Shown: piece after piece, positions 1 through 8,305 of the stretch
Position numbering within the stretch: the stretch's first letter is position 1
Layout: every line of letters starts with the position of its first letter
Source of the DNA: an uncultured Alphaproteobacteria bacterium
Lineage (GTDB): Bacteria > Pseudomonadota > Alphaproteobacteria > HIMB59 > GCA-002718135
DNA length: 64,000 nucleotides
Direction: 5' to 3'
Assembly: GCA_902601455.1 (NCBI GenBank)
Contig: CACKNC010000005.1
Coordinates: 19,908 to 83,907, forward strand
Program-made: the position numbers and the translations under genes
The notes under the pieces: generated by a model
Seen by the model: only the letters and a program-made list of their open reading frames with translations
The model's database searches: none
What the model was told of the DNA's origin: nothing

Positions 1-228
1 CAGCCTGATATGACTCATTTTCATCACTTATTACATAAATATAATGTTAATAAATATACTATTCTGACCATTATATCCTTAATTAGCTTATCACTTGGAG
101 TTTTAGGATATATAACAACTGTTTACTTAAATTCTTTAATTAGCTTAATAATATTTATTTTTATAACATTATTTTTTACTTTTTTTTCAATTATGTTTAA
201 CAATTATTTAAAAAAATCTACAAAATAA
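1..228 (+). CDS. C-terminal fragment of a WecA/MraY-like polyprenyl-phosphate sugar-1-phosphate transferase
   Basis: Only the last 75 residues lie in the window; the frame is open from base 1 and the first ATG (base 10) is probably internal. The fragment begins with a His-rich THFHHLL motif, resembling the conserved D-x-x-H-x-H-H-x-L segment near the C-terminus of WecA/TagO/MraY-type transferases, followed by two hydrophobic segments (about residues 19-41 and 45-67) and a short basic tail. Such enzymes place the first sugar phosphate on undecaprenyl phosphate at the cytoplasmic membrane. The next two genes, a methyltransferase-like protein and a polysaccharide deacetylase, suit a surface glycan locus. 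The family call rests on one motif and membrane topology. Confidence 0.6.
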   Translation, partial: QPDMTHFHHLLHKYNVNKYTILTIISLISLSLGVLGYITTVYLNSLISLIIFIFITLFFTFFSIMFNNYLKKSTK

Positions 229-232
229 ATAT

Positions 233-979
233 ATGAAAATTAAAATTCCAAAAAAATTAAACAAAACACAAATAAATATATATTTTAAAAAGGTAGGATT
301 AGATTATTTGATAAATCAAAAGAATTTTAATTCAGAACTTCTTAAACCTGATTTAAATGATTTATATTTTTTACATAATTTTATAATTGTTAACAAAAGA
401 ATAAATATTTTAGAAATTGGTACCGGATATTCTTCTTTAGTCATATCTCATGCTCATAAAATGTTGATTGAAAAATATGGAAAAAAGATAAAAAATAATA
501 TTTACTTAACAGCAAATTATACAATATTAGATAATAGTAAAAAATACATAAATATATCAAAAAAAAGAAATAAACTAATAAACAATCCATTACAAAACTT
601 TAAGTTTAGCCAGGTTCAAATGACAGAATTCAATGGTAGATATTGCACTAAATTTATTAATTTCCCCAAAGTTAATCCAGAGTTTATTTATTTGGATGGT
701 CCTAGTCAATATGGGGTAAAAAATAATAATAAATTTTCATTTAATATTGACTCAAAAGATCTTATGCCAATGTCATCTGATATATTAAAAATTGAAAATT
801 TTTTTTCTTCTGGGACAATCATAATTTCAGATGGAAGAAGGGCAAATATTAATTTTTTAATGAATAATTTTCAGAGAAATTGGAAAATTAAAAATATTGA
901 AGATAGAAGTATTTTAATTTTAGTTGATGAACCATTGGGAAAAAAAAATAAAAAAAAACTAGAGTTTTATAAGTTTTAA
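233..979 (+). CDS. Probable class I SAM-dependent methyltransferase of unknown substrate
   Basis: The 248-residue protein starts 4 bases after the previous stop. Residues 59-67 read ILEIGTGYS, a good match to the SAM-binding motif I of Rossmann-fold methyltransferases. Later beta strands ending in acidic residues are visible at FIYLDGPSQYG (151-161) and TIIISDGRR (195-203). The N-terminal 50 residues are Lys/Asn-rich and may be a family-specific cap. The position between a glycan transferase fragment and a polysaccharide deacetylase suggests a sugar or glycan substrate, but this is inference. A catalytically different Rossmann protein cannot be excluded. Confidence 0.5.
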   Translation: MKIKIPKKLNKTQINIYFKKVGLDYLINQKNFNSELLKPDLNDLYFLHNFIIVNKRINILEIGTGYSSLVISHAHKMLIEKYGKKIKNNIYLTANYTILDNSKKYINISKKRNKLINNPLQNFKFSQVQMTEFNGRYCTKFINFPKVNPEFIYLDGPSQYGVKNNNKFSFNIDSKDLMPMSSDILKIENFFSSGTIIISDGRRANINFLMNNFQRNWKIKNIEDRSILILVDEPLGKKNKKKLEFYKF

Positions 980-981
980 AA

Positions 982-1911
982 GTGCAAGATAAATTAAATA
1001 TTATAACTTACCATTATGTAAGAGATAGATCAAAAGATTTTCCTTTCTTAAATATTTTAAAGATTAAACACTTTAAACAACAGATAAAATATCTTTACAA
1101 AAATAAAAAAGTTTTATCACCAGAGGAAATTCACTATAGATTAAATAAAAAAATAAAGTTTAAATCAAGTGAGTACTGGTTAACTTTTGATGATGGATAC
1201 AAAGAGCATTCTGAAATAGTATTAAATATTTTGCAACATTATAAATTAAATGCATCTTTTTATCCAATGAATTTAATTAAAAGAAAAAATGTAATGAAAG
1301 TAAATAAAATACAATTTATTCTATCAAAATTTAAAATTAGAGATAAATTATTATTGGAGATTAAAAAAAATTATTATGAATTTTTTAAGTCTAACAAACC
1401 TCCACTATTTGAAAAATACATAAAACAAAAAAATATATTTAATGTTCGTGATGATCACGTTACAAGAAATATTAAATCCCTTCTAACTAGCGAATTACCA
1501 ATAAAAATTTCTGATAAAATAGTTGATAAACTTTTTAAAAAATATGTATCTAAAAATGAAAATGAGTTTGCCAAAAGATTATATTTGAATTTAAATGAAT
1601 TAAAAAAAATTAAAAAATTTGGTAATGAAATTGGTGCTCATGGATTAACACACAAGAAACTAGAATTTTTATCATTTGAAAAGCAATATAAAGAAATTTC
1701 TAATTCTAAAAATTTTTTAAATCAAAAAAAACTCTTAAATGAAAACTATTGGTCATTTTGCTATCCTCATGGAAGTTATAATAAAAGTTCAATAAAAATT
1801 TTAAAAGAACTAAACTGCAACTGCGCTCTAACCATCCAAAAAGCATCTTTTGATAGAAAGTATCCTTTTGAATTTCCAAGAATAGATACAAATAATTTAG
1901 TTTATAAGTAA
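982..1911 (+). CDS. Polysaccharide deacetylase family protein (NodB homology domain)
   Basis: The 309-residue protein starts with GTG 2 bases after the preceding stop, so the two genes are probably co-transcribed. The NodB signature is clear: TFDDGY at 68-73 gives the metal-binding and catalytic Asp pair, HGLTHKKL at 220-227 gives two metal-ligand His residues, and FCYPHGSY (259-266) and PRIDTNN (299-305) match later motifs. A long Lys-rich insertion (about 100-205) separates motifs 1 and 2. Family members de-N-acetylate or de-O-acetylate polysaccharides or lipid-linked sugars. There is no evident signal peptide, so it probably acts in the cytoplasm on a glycan intermediate. Its last 15 bases overlap the convergent acetyltransferase gene. 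Confidence 0.75.
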   Translation: MQDKLNIITYHYVRDRSKDFPFLNILKIKHFKQQIKYLYKNKKVLSPEEIHYRLNKKIKFKSSEYWLTFDDGYKEHSEIVLNILQHYKLNASFYPMNLIKRKNVMKVNKIQFILSKFKIRDKLLLEIKKNYYEFFKSNKPPLFEKYIKQKNIFNVRDDHVTRNIKSLLTSELPIKISDKIVDKLFKKYVSKNENEFAKRLYLNLNELKKIKKFGNEIGAHGLTHKKLEFLSFEKQYKEISNSKNFLNQKKLLNENYWSFCYPHGSYNKSSIKILKELNCNCALTIQKASFDRKYPFEFPRIDTNNLVYK

Positions 1912-2892
1912 ATTTGGTCTGTCACTATCGGCATCACCTTTATGTAATTCATATTCATTTCTTGATTTAAAGCAAAAATATAAAGGTTGGTTAGTAACTC
2001 CTTCAAACGGCTCAAAATGATTAGGGATTACTTTTATTCCTTTTTTTAAATTGAAACCATTATTTTCTATATATTTCTCACTTCTACCTTTGTACAAAAA
2101 ATCAATATATTCAGAATTTTCTTTATATAACAAATTTCTAATTAGAATGCCTATATCCTCAGCTTTTTCCCAGTAACCAAAACTATCAATTATCCTCAGA
2201 ATAGATGTATCGAATAAAAAAATTTTTCTAAAAACTATTAGAAGTATATCTTCACCTCTTTTTTTTATATTTATAAACTTGTAATTATAGTATGGATGAT
2301 TTTCGTATCTATATTTAAAATAATTATAATTTTTAAAACTTTTTTTCTTTAAACTAAAAATATTTTTATTAATTCTATCTGTAACCTCTAAAGTATTTTT
2401 TTTTACTTTTTTAAACTTTTTGTTTACTAAATATTTTGATAATTTTGCTTTATGTATTTTATCATTTTTTATAAAATAATGCCTCATTTCACCAGTGTTA
2501 AATTCAAGTTTATTGTACAATTGCATAATATCTTTTGTTAATCCAATACCCCCAATTGAAATATTATCAGTGTTATTTAAAAAAAAATATATTAATTTTA
2601 ATCCATAAATTTTATTAATTTCTTTACTTACACACCATATGCCCAGCCATATATTATCATCTTTTTTTTTTATTTTTTTATATGCATTAATTGAAATAAA
2701 ACCAATTAATCCTAAAATCTTTTTTGTTTTATTTTCTAAAACTGCAAAAGAAATTTTATTTTTTTTGTTTGAAATATGCTGCCATTTAAGTAGCTTTTTA
2801 TCTTTTGATAAAATGTGATTTTTTTTCCAATTATTATCTAAAAAATTACAAATCTTATTAATATCTTTTTGATCTGCAATTCTTACATTCAT
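1897..2892 (-). CDS. GNAT-like acyltransferase, last gene of an ACP-containing operon
   Basis: The N-terminal ~150 residues of this 331-residue protein look like a GNAT fold: it opens MNVRIADQKDI and carries an acyl-CoA-binding-like core around residues 80-135 (IWLGIWCVSKE through SIGGIGLTKD). The C-terminal half is family-specific and contains a KGDADSDRP segment close to the end. The start overlaps the upstream SDR stop by one base (ATGTAATG arrangement), so translation is probably coupled. As the last gene of a run with acyl carrier protein and KASIII, it may transfer an acyl group made on that carrier to an amine or sugar. This role is inferred; the fold call is moderate. Confidence 0.5.
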   Translation of the reverse strand: MNVRIADQKDINKICNFLDNNWKKNHILSKDKKLLKWQHISNKKNKISFAVLENKTKKILGLIGFISINAYKKIKKKDDNIWLGIWCVSKEINKIYGLKLIYFFLNNTDNISIGGIGLTKDIMQLYNKLEFNTGEMRHYFIKNDKIHKAKLSKYLVNKKFKKVKKNTLEVTDRINKNIFSLKKKSFKNYNYFKYRYENHPYYNYKFINIKKRGEDILLIVFRKIFLFDTSILRIIDSFGYWEKAEDIGILIRNLLYKENSEYIDFLYKGRSEKYIENNGFNLKKGIKVIPNHFEPFEGVTNQPLYFCFKSRNEYELHKGDADSDRPNLLIN

Positions 2893-3572
2893 TACATATA
2901 CCCGCCATCAACATTTATGATTGATCCTGTAGTATATTTAGAATTAATTATAAATTTAATTGCATTTGATAATGATTTGTAATCGCCTAAACTTCTTGTG
3001 TCCGTATTTCTGATGATATTTTTGTAATCTCTATCTTTTACTTCTTTTAAAAGATTCGTGTCAAATAATCCAAGGCTTAAATAGTTAGAAGTAATTCCAA
3101 ATTTTCCATATTCTTTTGATATACTTTTAGAATAACCTAAAGAAGCATATTTACTTATCATATAACCGCTTATTCCTGAGTCACCTTTTAAAGCTCTAGA
3201 GGAGCCTATAAAAATAATCCTACCCCAGTTATTTTTTATCATAATTGGCAATACTGATTTTACTATTTCATGGGATTTAAGAACTCCTTCATCTAATTCT
3301 TTGAGAATTTCTTTTCTTGACTTGTTAATAATTAAACTATCAATTGATACAGAATTAAAAAAAATTAATGTTATTTTATTAAATTTGGTTTCTAATATTT
3401 TTTTAACTTCACTTGTATTTTTATATTTAATTAATTTATATTCACTTATTTTGTGCTTTGAAGTAAAAGATGAAAATGGGTATATTTCATAGTTTTTAAA
3501 TTGATTTTTAAAAGTGTTTCTCGCAATCTGAGAACCAGCTCCAAATATACATATGCAAGGTTTTATTGCCAT
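2892..3572 (-). CDS. Short-chain dehydrogenase/reductase (FabG-like) of the ACP operon
   Basis: This is a 226-residue SDR. The nucleotide-binding loop is a variant, GAGSQIA (11-17), rather than TGxxxGIG. The catalytic Ser lies in FIGSS (121-125) and the Tyr/Lys pair in YMISK (Tyr137, Lys141). The C-terminus INVDGGY is typical of classical SDRs. Overlap of 10 bases with the upstream KASIII gene and 1 base with the downstream acyltransferase gene implies one transcript. Placed between KASIII and an acyltransferase, a plausible task is reduction of a 3-oxoacyl-ACP to a 3-hydroxyacyl-ACP, but a sugar-nucleotide substrate is also possible. Confidence 0.7.
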   Translation of the reverse strand: MAIKPCICIFGAGSQIARNTFKNQFKNYEIYPFSSFTSKHKISEYKLIKYKNTSEVKKILETKFNKITLIFFNSVSIDSLIINKSRKEILKELDEGVLKSHEIVKSVLPIMIKNNWGRIIFIGSSRALKGDSGISGYMISKYASLGYSKSISKEYGKFGITSNYLSLGLFDTNLLKEVKDRDYKNIIRNTDTRSLGDYKSLSNAIKFIINSKYTTGSIINVDGGYM

Positions 3573-4513
3573 TTAAATAATAAGCTCCCCCAAGATAATC
3601 CAACTCCAAAACCGCTTAAACATACGATACTTTTTTTTTTAATTTCATTGTTTCTTTGATAATAACTTATCAAGAATGGTATTGAGCTAGAAACTAAATT
3701 TCCAGTTAAATTAAAATAATTTGGAACTCTTTTTTCATCAATGTTTAATTTATCAATAATATTATTTATTACTATTTTACTAGCCTGATGTAAAAAAAAT
3801 AAATTTGCATTTTCTAATCCTACGCTTTTGGTAATTTTTTTTATACTTTTTGGTATTTTGTTTATAGTAAATTGAAAAACATCATTCCCCTTCATTTTTA
3901 AAGTGGGTTTTTTGAGGAGATCTGACTCAATTAAAATATTATTTAAGGAAATTTTGTCATAATTATTTCCATCATGCCCAAAATCATAAGATATTAAATT
4001 TTCATTATTTTTTTTTAAAATTAAACTTGCACTTGCCCCGTCACTAAATATCAGGTTAGTTGACTGGTCATTTTTATTAATATATTTTGAGTAAGTCTCT
4101 GATGTTACTATTATTGCTGATTTATATTTAGTGGAATTAAAAAGAGAATTAATAATGAAAAGTGCATATGGATAACCTGAGCAAGACATTGATAAAGTTG
4201 TAACAAACGTATCAGAATTTAAATTTAGCTCTGAGGCTAATTTTTCTGCAAAGCTTGGTATGTTATTGTTAGAGTCTTGAGTTATAAAAATTAATATTTC
4301 TGGCTTAATTTTACTTTTTTTTATGACTCTTTTTGATACAATAAAAGCTAATTCTTTAAAATCTCTTTTTTTTTCTCTGTGAACAAATTTGAAACCAGTT
4401 TTCTCAAGTACTTTATTACTTCTGTCTTTTCCATATTTATTTGAAAGAACATTTTTTAAATTTATTCTATCCTTACCAATTTCAGTTTCTATGCTATCTA
4501 TGCAAAACCCCAT
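3563..4513 (-). CDS. 3-oxoacyl-ACP synthase III-like ketosynthase (FabH/KASIII family)
   Basis: The 316-residue protein retains the full KASIII triad: Cys111 in SMSCSGY, His242 in LHQAS and Asn272 in TGNLVSSSIPF. The C-terminal GFGVGLSWGS is a family hallmark. KASIII enzymes condense an acyl-CoA or acyl-ACP starter with malonyl-ACP, or in divergent members form esters or transfer acyl groups. It lies 4 bases downstream of a dedicated acyl carrier protein gene and beside an SDR, not in a fab housekeeping locus, so a specialised acyl chain or secondary product is likelier than bulk fatty acid initiation. The substrate cannot be read from the sequence. Confidence 0.82.
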   Translation of the reverse strand: MGFCIDSIETEIGKDRINLKNVLSNKYGKDRSNKVLEKTGFKFVHREKKRDFKELAFIVSKRVIKKSKIKPEILIFITQDSNNNIPSFAEKLASELNLNSDTFVTTLSMSCSGYPYALFIINSLFNSTKYKSAIIVTSETYSKYINKNDQSTNLIFSDGASASLILKKNNENLISYDFGHDGNNYDKISLNNILIESDLLKKPTLKMKGNDVFQFTINKIPKSIKKITKSVGLENANLFFLHQASKIVINNIIDKLNIDEKRVPNYFNLTGNLVSSSIPFLISYYQRNNEIKKKSIVCLSGFGVGLSWGSLLFKWQ

Positions 4514-4517
4514 TTAT

Positions 4518-4739
4518 TTAGAGCTTTTCAATTTCTTCAACTATTTCTCTAACTGTAAACATTTCACTTAAGCCATTTATGCTCGATGCTTTACCATTTG
4601 TTTCTTTATCTAGTGCACTAAGGATTGACAGTTGCCCCAGTGAGTCCCATTCTTCAATATTATCAGAAGAGTCATCAATACTTAATGAATCAATCTCAAG
4701 TGCAATTCTAATTATTTCTATAATATTTTCTTTATTCAT
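4518..4739 (-). CDS. Acyl carrier protein, specialised
   Basis: This is a 73-residue acidic protein of normal ACP length. Ser33 in the WDSLG motif is the expected 4'-phosphopantetheine attachment site, with a flanking helix II and the acidic C-terminal helix EIVEEIEKL. It overlaps the upstream PhyH-type oxygenase gene by 8 bases and precedes the KASIII gene by 4 bases. The divergence from a canonical AcpP and its gene context argue for a pathway-specific carrier used by the surrounding ketosynthase, reductase, oxygenase and acyltransferase. Confidence 0.85.
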   Translation of the reverse strand: MNKENIIEIIRIALEIDSLSIDDSSDNIEEWDSLGQLSILSALDKETNGKASSINGLSEMFTVREIVEEIEKL

Positions 4740-5547
4740 AAGGTATTTTTATACTATTTAAATCTCTGTCACCATATTTATTTTGATCATGTCTCGTAAA
4801 TAATGGATTAAAATATTTCTCACAACCTTCAAAATGATAATGAGTAACTTGGCTTAATCTAGATTTGCTTTTGTCTTTTATTTCACCAGCTCCATGAAGA
4901 ATATTTGCCGACCAAATCAAAAAATCACCTTTCATTAATTTTGGGGTATAAATTTCAAATTTTTTGTCGAGCATTACTTTTTTTATATACTCTTCATACT
5001 TTGTATAATTATTTTTAATATCTTTTTTATTTTTTGGAATATCTAAGCCTAAAGTATCTAACCATACATAAGGCAGTTTATTACTACCCGGAACTATTGA
5101 AAGGGGTCCTGAAGATTCATCTATGTCTTCTAAAGCTGTCCAAACTCCTGCGAGATAGCCATCAGGCTTTGTTGCAAAATGAAAGTAATCACTATGTAAA
5201 GGCTGTTCTGTCCCTTTTAAGAAATTAATTGTAGAAAACGGTATCGGCTTTCGAGAATAAAGAGATTTAAGTAAAAAAATAACATCTTCGTTTATTGCTA
5301 ATTTTTTTACCGAATCTATCTCTTTCCATATTTCTACTATTCTTGGACTTTCATTGTAATGGAAAATCTTTGGATTAGTTTTTATATCTCTCTTAGAATT
5401 TAAATGATTTTGAATCTTTAAATTTATATCATCAATTAATTTGTTGTCATTAATACTAGAAATTAAATAACCGTTATCTTCATAAAATTTAATAGCTTTA
5501 TCAAGATAAACTTTGTCATTTTTTATATTATTTAAATTTATTTTCAT
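4732..5547 (-). CDS. Phytanoyl-CoA dioxygenase (PhyH) family Fe(II)/2-oxoglutarate oxygenase
   Basis: In this 271-residue protein the metal-binding facial triad is visible as His118-x-Asp120 (LHSDYFHF) and His218 (ILHGAG); Arg230 (KSRLSQ) is positioned to bind 2-oxoglutarate. VWTALEDID and GPLSIVPGSN are typical PhyH core segments. These enzymes hydroxylate acyl thioesters, free amino acids or small natural-product intermediates. An ACP gene directly downstream (8-base overlap) makes an ACP-bound substrate attractive. It overlaps the upstream methyltransferase gene by 4 bases (ATGA). Confidence 0.8.
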   Translation of the reverse strand: MKINLNNIKNDKVYLDKAIKFYEDNGYLISSINDNKLIDDINLKIQNHLNSKRDIKTNPKIFHYNESPRIVEIWKEIDSVKKLAINEDVIFLLKSLYSRKPIPFSTINFLKGTEQPLHSDYFHFATKPDGYLAGVWTALEDIDESSGPLSIVPGSNKLPYVWLDTLGLDIPKNKKDIKNNYTKYEEYIKKVMLDKKFEIYTPKLMKGDFLIWSANILHGAGEIKDKSKSRLSQVTHYHFEGCEKYFNPLFTRHDQNKYGDRDLNSIKIPYE

Positions 5548-6263
5548 TTTTGATTAGCCATATATACAGAAGTCCAAAAAAAAATCGATCCGAATTTTTC
5601 TTCAAAATCAATAATATTATCTTTTCTTAATTTTGACAAATAGTCAAATTTATTTTGCAAATTTATAGGTGCAGGCCAAAATGATTTACCAATAAGTTTT
5701 ATATTAAATATCTTATTTGCATAATCTAGAGCTTTCTTGTGATTACTTACTGAGAGTATTGGGAAAAAAATAACACCATTACTGTTTAAGTGATTTTTGG
5801 AATCATTTAAAAATCTTTTTAATAATTCAAATCCATCCTTATCCTCACTTGGAATGGAGTTGTTGAACCAATCAGTTTCTTCTGTCAAATATGAGGATAC
5901 TCCAGATATATCATTAATTATTAAATCAAATTTTTCTTTACGTTTCAACCACTCATCAAAGATATTTGATTTATAAATATTAATATTTAAATTAAAATTA
6001 TCGAAATTTTCTTTACTGTCTAATAATGCTCCTTCATCCAAATCAGATGCATAAAATGTGTTGTTTGGAAATTTTTGATTTAATAATATTGTTAAAATAC
6101 CACAACCGCATCCAAGATCTAAAATTTTTTTCTTCTTTAAATTATCTGAATTTAAAAGTTCTTTAATAATACTTGAGTACATTACTCTTGAAGTTTCAGT
6201 TGGTTTAAATGAATTTTTAAAATTTATTTTACTTAAAATGTTCTTATACTCTTTCAAGCTCAT
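5544..6263 (-). CDS. Class I methyltransferase (PrmC/RsmC-like fold)
   Basis: The 239-residue protein has a clear motif I, LDLGCGCG (48-55), motif II acidic residue in ASDLDEG (72-78) and a motif IV of NDISG (117-121). PrmC-type N-methyltransferases have NPPY at the last position, so this one probably has another substrate than a glutamine side chain. It lies 5 bases downstream of the class V PLP enzyme gene and overlaps the PhyH gene. Its job in the pathway is unknown; methylation of an amino, carboxyl or hydroxyl group of an intermediate would fit. Confidence 0.7.
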   Translation of the reverse strand: MSLKEYKNILSKINFKNSFKPTETSRVMYSSIIKELLNSDNLKKKKILDLGCGCGILTILLNQKFPNNTFYASDLDEGALLDSKENFDNFNLNINIYKSNIFDEWLKRKEKFDLIINDISGVSSYLTEETDWFNNSIPSEDKDGFELLKRFLNDSKNHLNSNGVIFFPILSVSNHKKALDYANKIFNIKLIGKSFWPAPINLQNKFDYLSKLRKDNIIDFEEKFGSIFFWTSVYMANQK

Positions 6264-6268
6264 CTATA

Positions 6269-7516
6269 TTAAATCTTTTTTAAGGCTTTTATTAATTTAT
6301 TTACTTCATCCATACTATTGTAATGAACAATACTAATTCTTACAACACCATCTTCATCATCAATACCAAGTGCTTTAAGGCATCTCCAAGCATAAAAGTT
6401 ATCGTTTCTTGTAGCTATATTATTTGAGACAAGTATTTTACTAACTTCTTTTGAGGATTTATTTTTTGAAATAAAAGATATTGTGGGCGCTCTGTCTTTG
6501 TCGATAATTTTATTTTTTCCTATCAATCGCAAATCATTTCTCTGTGTTATGAATTCAAGTATAGGGTTAGCTAAATCTTTTTCATGTAGTGAAATTAAAT
6601 TATTAATTTTTCCAATTTTTTCACGCAAGGAGATTTTTTCATCATTAAAATGGTGATCATATAAATTCATTAAATAATCATAAATTCCAGAAAGGGATGC
6701 TAATTCTTCATGATTAGATCCACCTGGATTTAAAGTGTAAGGGTAATCACCTTCTAAAAATTCATGATTTTGATTAGGTAAACTTTTCGTTATGTTTTCA
6801 TTGCAATATAATAATCCAAGGTGAGGCCCATAAGTTTTATATAAACTAAATGAGTAAAAATCTACTCCTAACTCTTTAACGTCAGGAAATCCATGAGGAG
6901 CATAAGAAACGCCATCACCTATCAAAATAGCATTATATTTTTTTGATATAGAACTGATTTTTTTTAAATTATTTACAGATCCAACGATATTGGAACAATG
7001 TGTCACTGCAACTATTTTAGTTTTCTTAGAAATCAATCTTTCAAAATCTTCTATGTCAAGCTCTCCACTTATTTTGTTTATTTTCCATTCTTTTATTATA
7101 GCTCCATTTTCTTTAAGGCGTCTCCAAGGGCTTATATTAGCTTCATGATCTTGATTTGTAACTATTACTTCATCTCCCTGACTGATTATTGATTTTAATG
7201 CATTTGATAAAACATACAAATTTGCAGATGTTGAATCTCCTATAAGAATTTCATTATTTTTTGCATTGATTATTTTTGCAAATAATTCAGTGGCTTTATC
7301 CATTTCATCCCCAGCTTTTTTAGACATTGCATACTCTGCATATGGTTGAACCTTTGTAGAAATCATGAATTCATTAAGTTTGCTAATCACCTCTTGAGGA
7401 ACATAGCTTCCACCAGCATTTTCAAAAAAAGACCAATTTTTACATATTGGGTCTTTAAAAGCTGGAAATTGTGATCTAACAAAATCAATATCAAGTTTTG
7501 TATTACTAAAGCTCAA
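6269..7516 (-). CDS. Class V aminotransferase-fold protein, cysteine desulfurase-like
   Basis: The 415-residue protein looks like the cysteine-desulfurase-like group of fold-type I PLP enzymes. Lys227 in SLYKTYG should form the Schiff base, Asp201 in IGDGVSYAPH pairs with the PLP ring nitrogen, and His124 in NQDHEAN stacks on the ring. The SufS-type active-site Cys loop is not obvious; the only nearby candidate is Cys379 in YAWRCL, so desulfurase activity is doubtful. It is the first gene of a seven-gene minus-strand run, transcribed divergently from the aldolase-like gene 45 bases away. It may supply an amino group or act as a lyase or epimerase in the ACP-linked pathway. Confidence 0.72.
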   Translation of the reverse strand: MSFSNTKLDIDFVRSQFPAFKDPICKNWSFFENAGGSYVPQEVISKLNEFMISTKVQPYAEYAMSKKAGDEMDKATELFAKIINAKNNEILIGDSTSANLYVLSNALKSIISQGDEVIVTNQDHEANISPWRRLKENGAIIKEWKINKISGELDIEDFERLISKKTKIVAVTHCSNIVGSVNNLKKISSISKKYNAILIGDGVSYAPHGFPDVKELGVDFYSFSLYKTYGPHLGLLYCNENITKSLPNQNHEFLEGDYPYTLNPGGSNHEELASLSGIYDYLMNLYDHHFNDEKISLREKIGKINNLISLHEKDLANPILEFITQRNDLRLIGKNKIIDKDRAPTISFISKNKSSKEVSKILVSNNIATRNDNFYAWRCLKALGIDDEDGVVRISIVHYNSMDEVNKLIKALKKI

Positions 7517-7561
7517 AAAAATACTCCTCTTTTATGAATATTTATTTTATACATTTTTTTA

Positions 7562-8305
7562 ATGAAAATTAATAAATATTTTGATGATGAAGAGCTTAAA
7601 AACAGATGTGATTTAGCAGCAGCCTACCATCTTGCTGATATATATGGATTTAGCGATATCATTTGGAACCATATTACTTGCAAAACTTCTTCAAAAAAAA
7701 ATACATTTTTAATAAATAAATTTGGATTAAGGTACGATGAGATAACTGCATCTAATTTAATAGAGGTTGATTTAAATGGAAACATTGTCTTTGGTGAAGG
7801 AGATATAAATTATACAGGTTTTGTAATTCATGGAGCTATTCATAAAAATAGACAAGATCTTGAATGTGTTATGCATTCACATTCTAGATCAGGTTTAGCA
7901 GTGTCTTGTTTAGAGACTGGATTGGATATTTTAATTCAAGATTCAGCAATGTTTCACAACAGTGTTAGCTATCATGATTGGCAAGGTATGTCGACAAGCA
8001 CTGAAGAATGTAAGAGTCTTTTAGGAGATCTAGGTAATAATAATGTTATGATTTTGAGAAATCATGGACTTTTGACAGCTGGAAAAACAATAAGTGAGGC
8101 ATTTATGCTTATGTACTATCTTGACAGAGCTTGTAAGGTTCAAATTGATTTATTAAACACTAACCAAAATATTATTAAACCATCTGAGAATTTATTAGAA
8201 TTTGCAGCTGGTCAATATAATGATTCTAAATATAAACTTGGTAAACATGAGTGGCCTGCTCTAAAAAGGATGCTTAAAAAAAATAATAGTATATATGATC
8301 AATAA
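7562..8305 (+). CDS. Class II aldolase/adducin family protein
   Basis: Three zinc-ligand histidines of the family are present in this 247-residue protein: His105 and His107 in MHSHS and His168 in RNHGL. NHITCK (36-41) matches the N-terminal substrate or phosphate loop. The acid/base Glu of fuculose-phosphate aldolase (Glu73, in SSEWRFH) aligns with Gly86 in YTGFVIH, as in adducin-like members, so aldol cleavage is uncertain. The stop overlaps the start of the aldehyde dehydrogenase gene (TAATGA), suggesting a two-gene operon in which this protein could deliver an aldehyde to the dehydrogenase. Confidence 0.75.
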   Translation: MKINKYFDDEELKNRCDLAAAYHLADIYGFSDIIWNHITCKTSSKKNTFLINKFGLRYDEITASNLIEVDLNGNIVFGEGDINYTGFVIHGAIHKNRQDLECVMHSHSRSGLAVSCLETGLDILIQDSAMFHNSVSYHDWQGMSTSTEECKSLLGDLGNNNVMILRNHGLLTAGKTISEAFMLMYYLDRACKVQIDLLNTNQNIIKPSENLLEFAAGQYNDSKYKLGKHEWPALKRMLKKNNSIYDQ

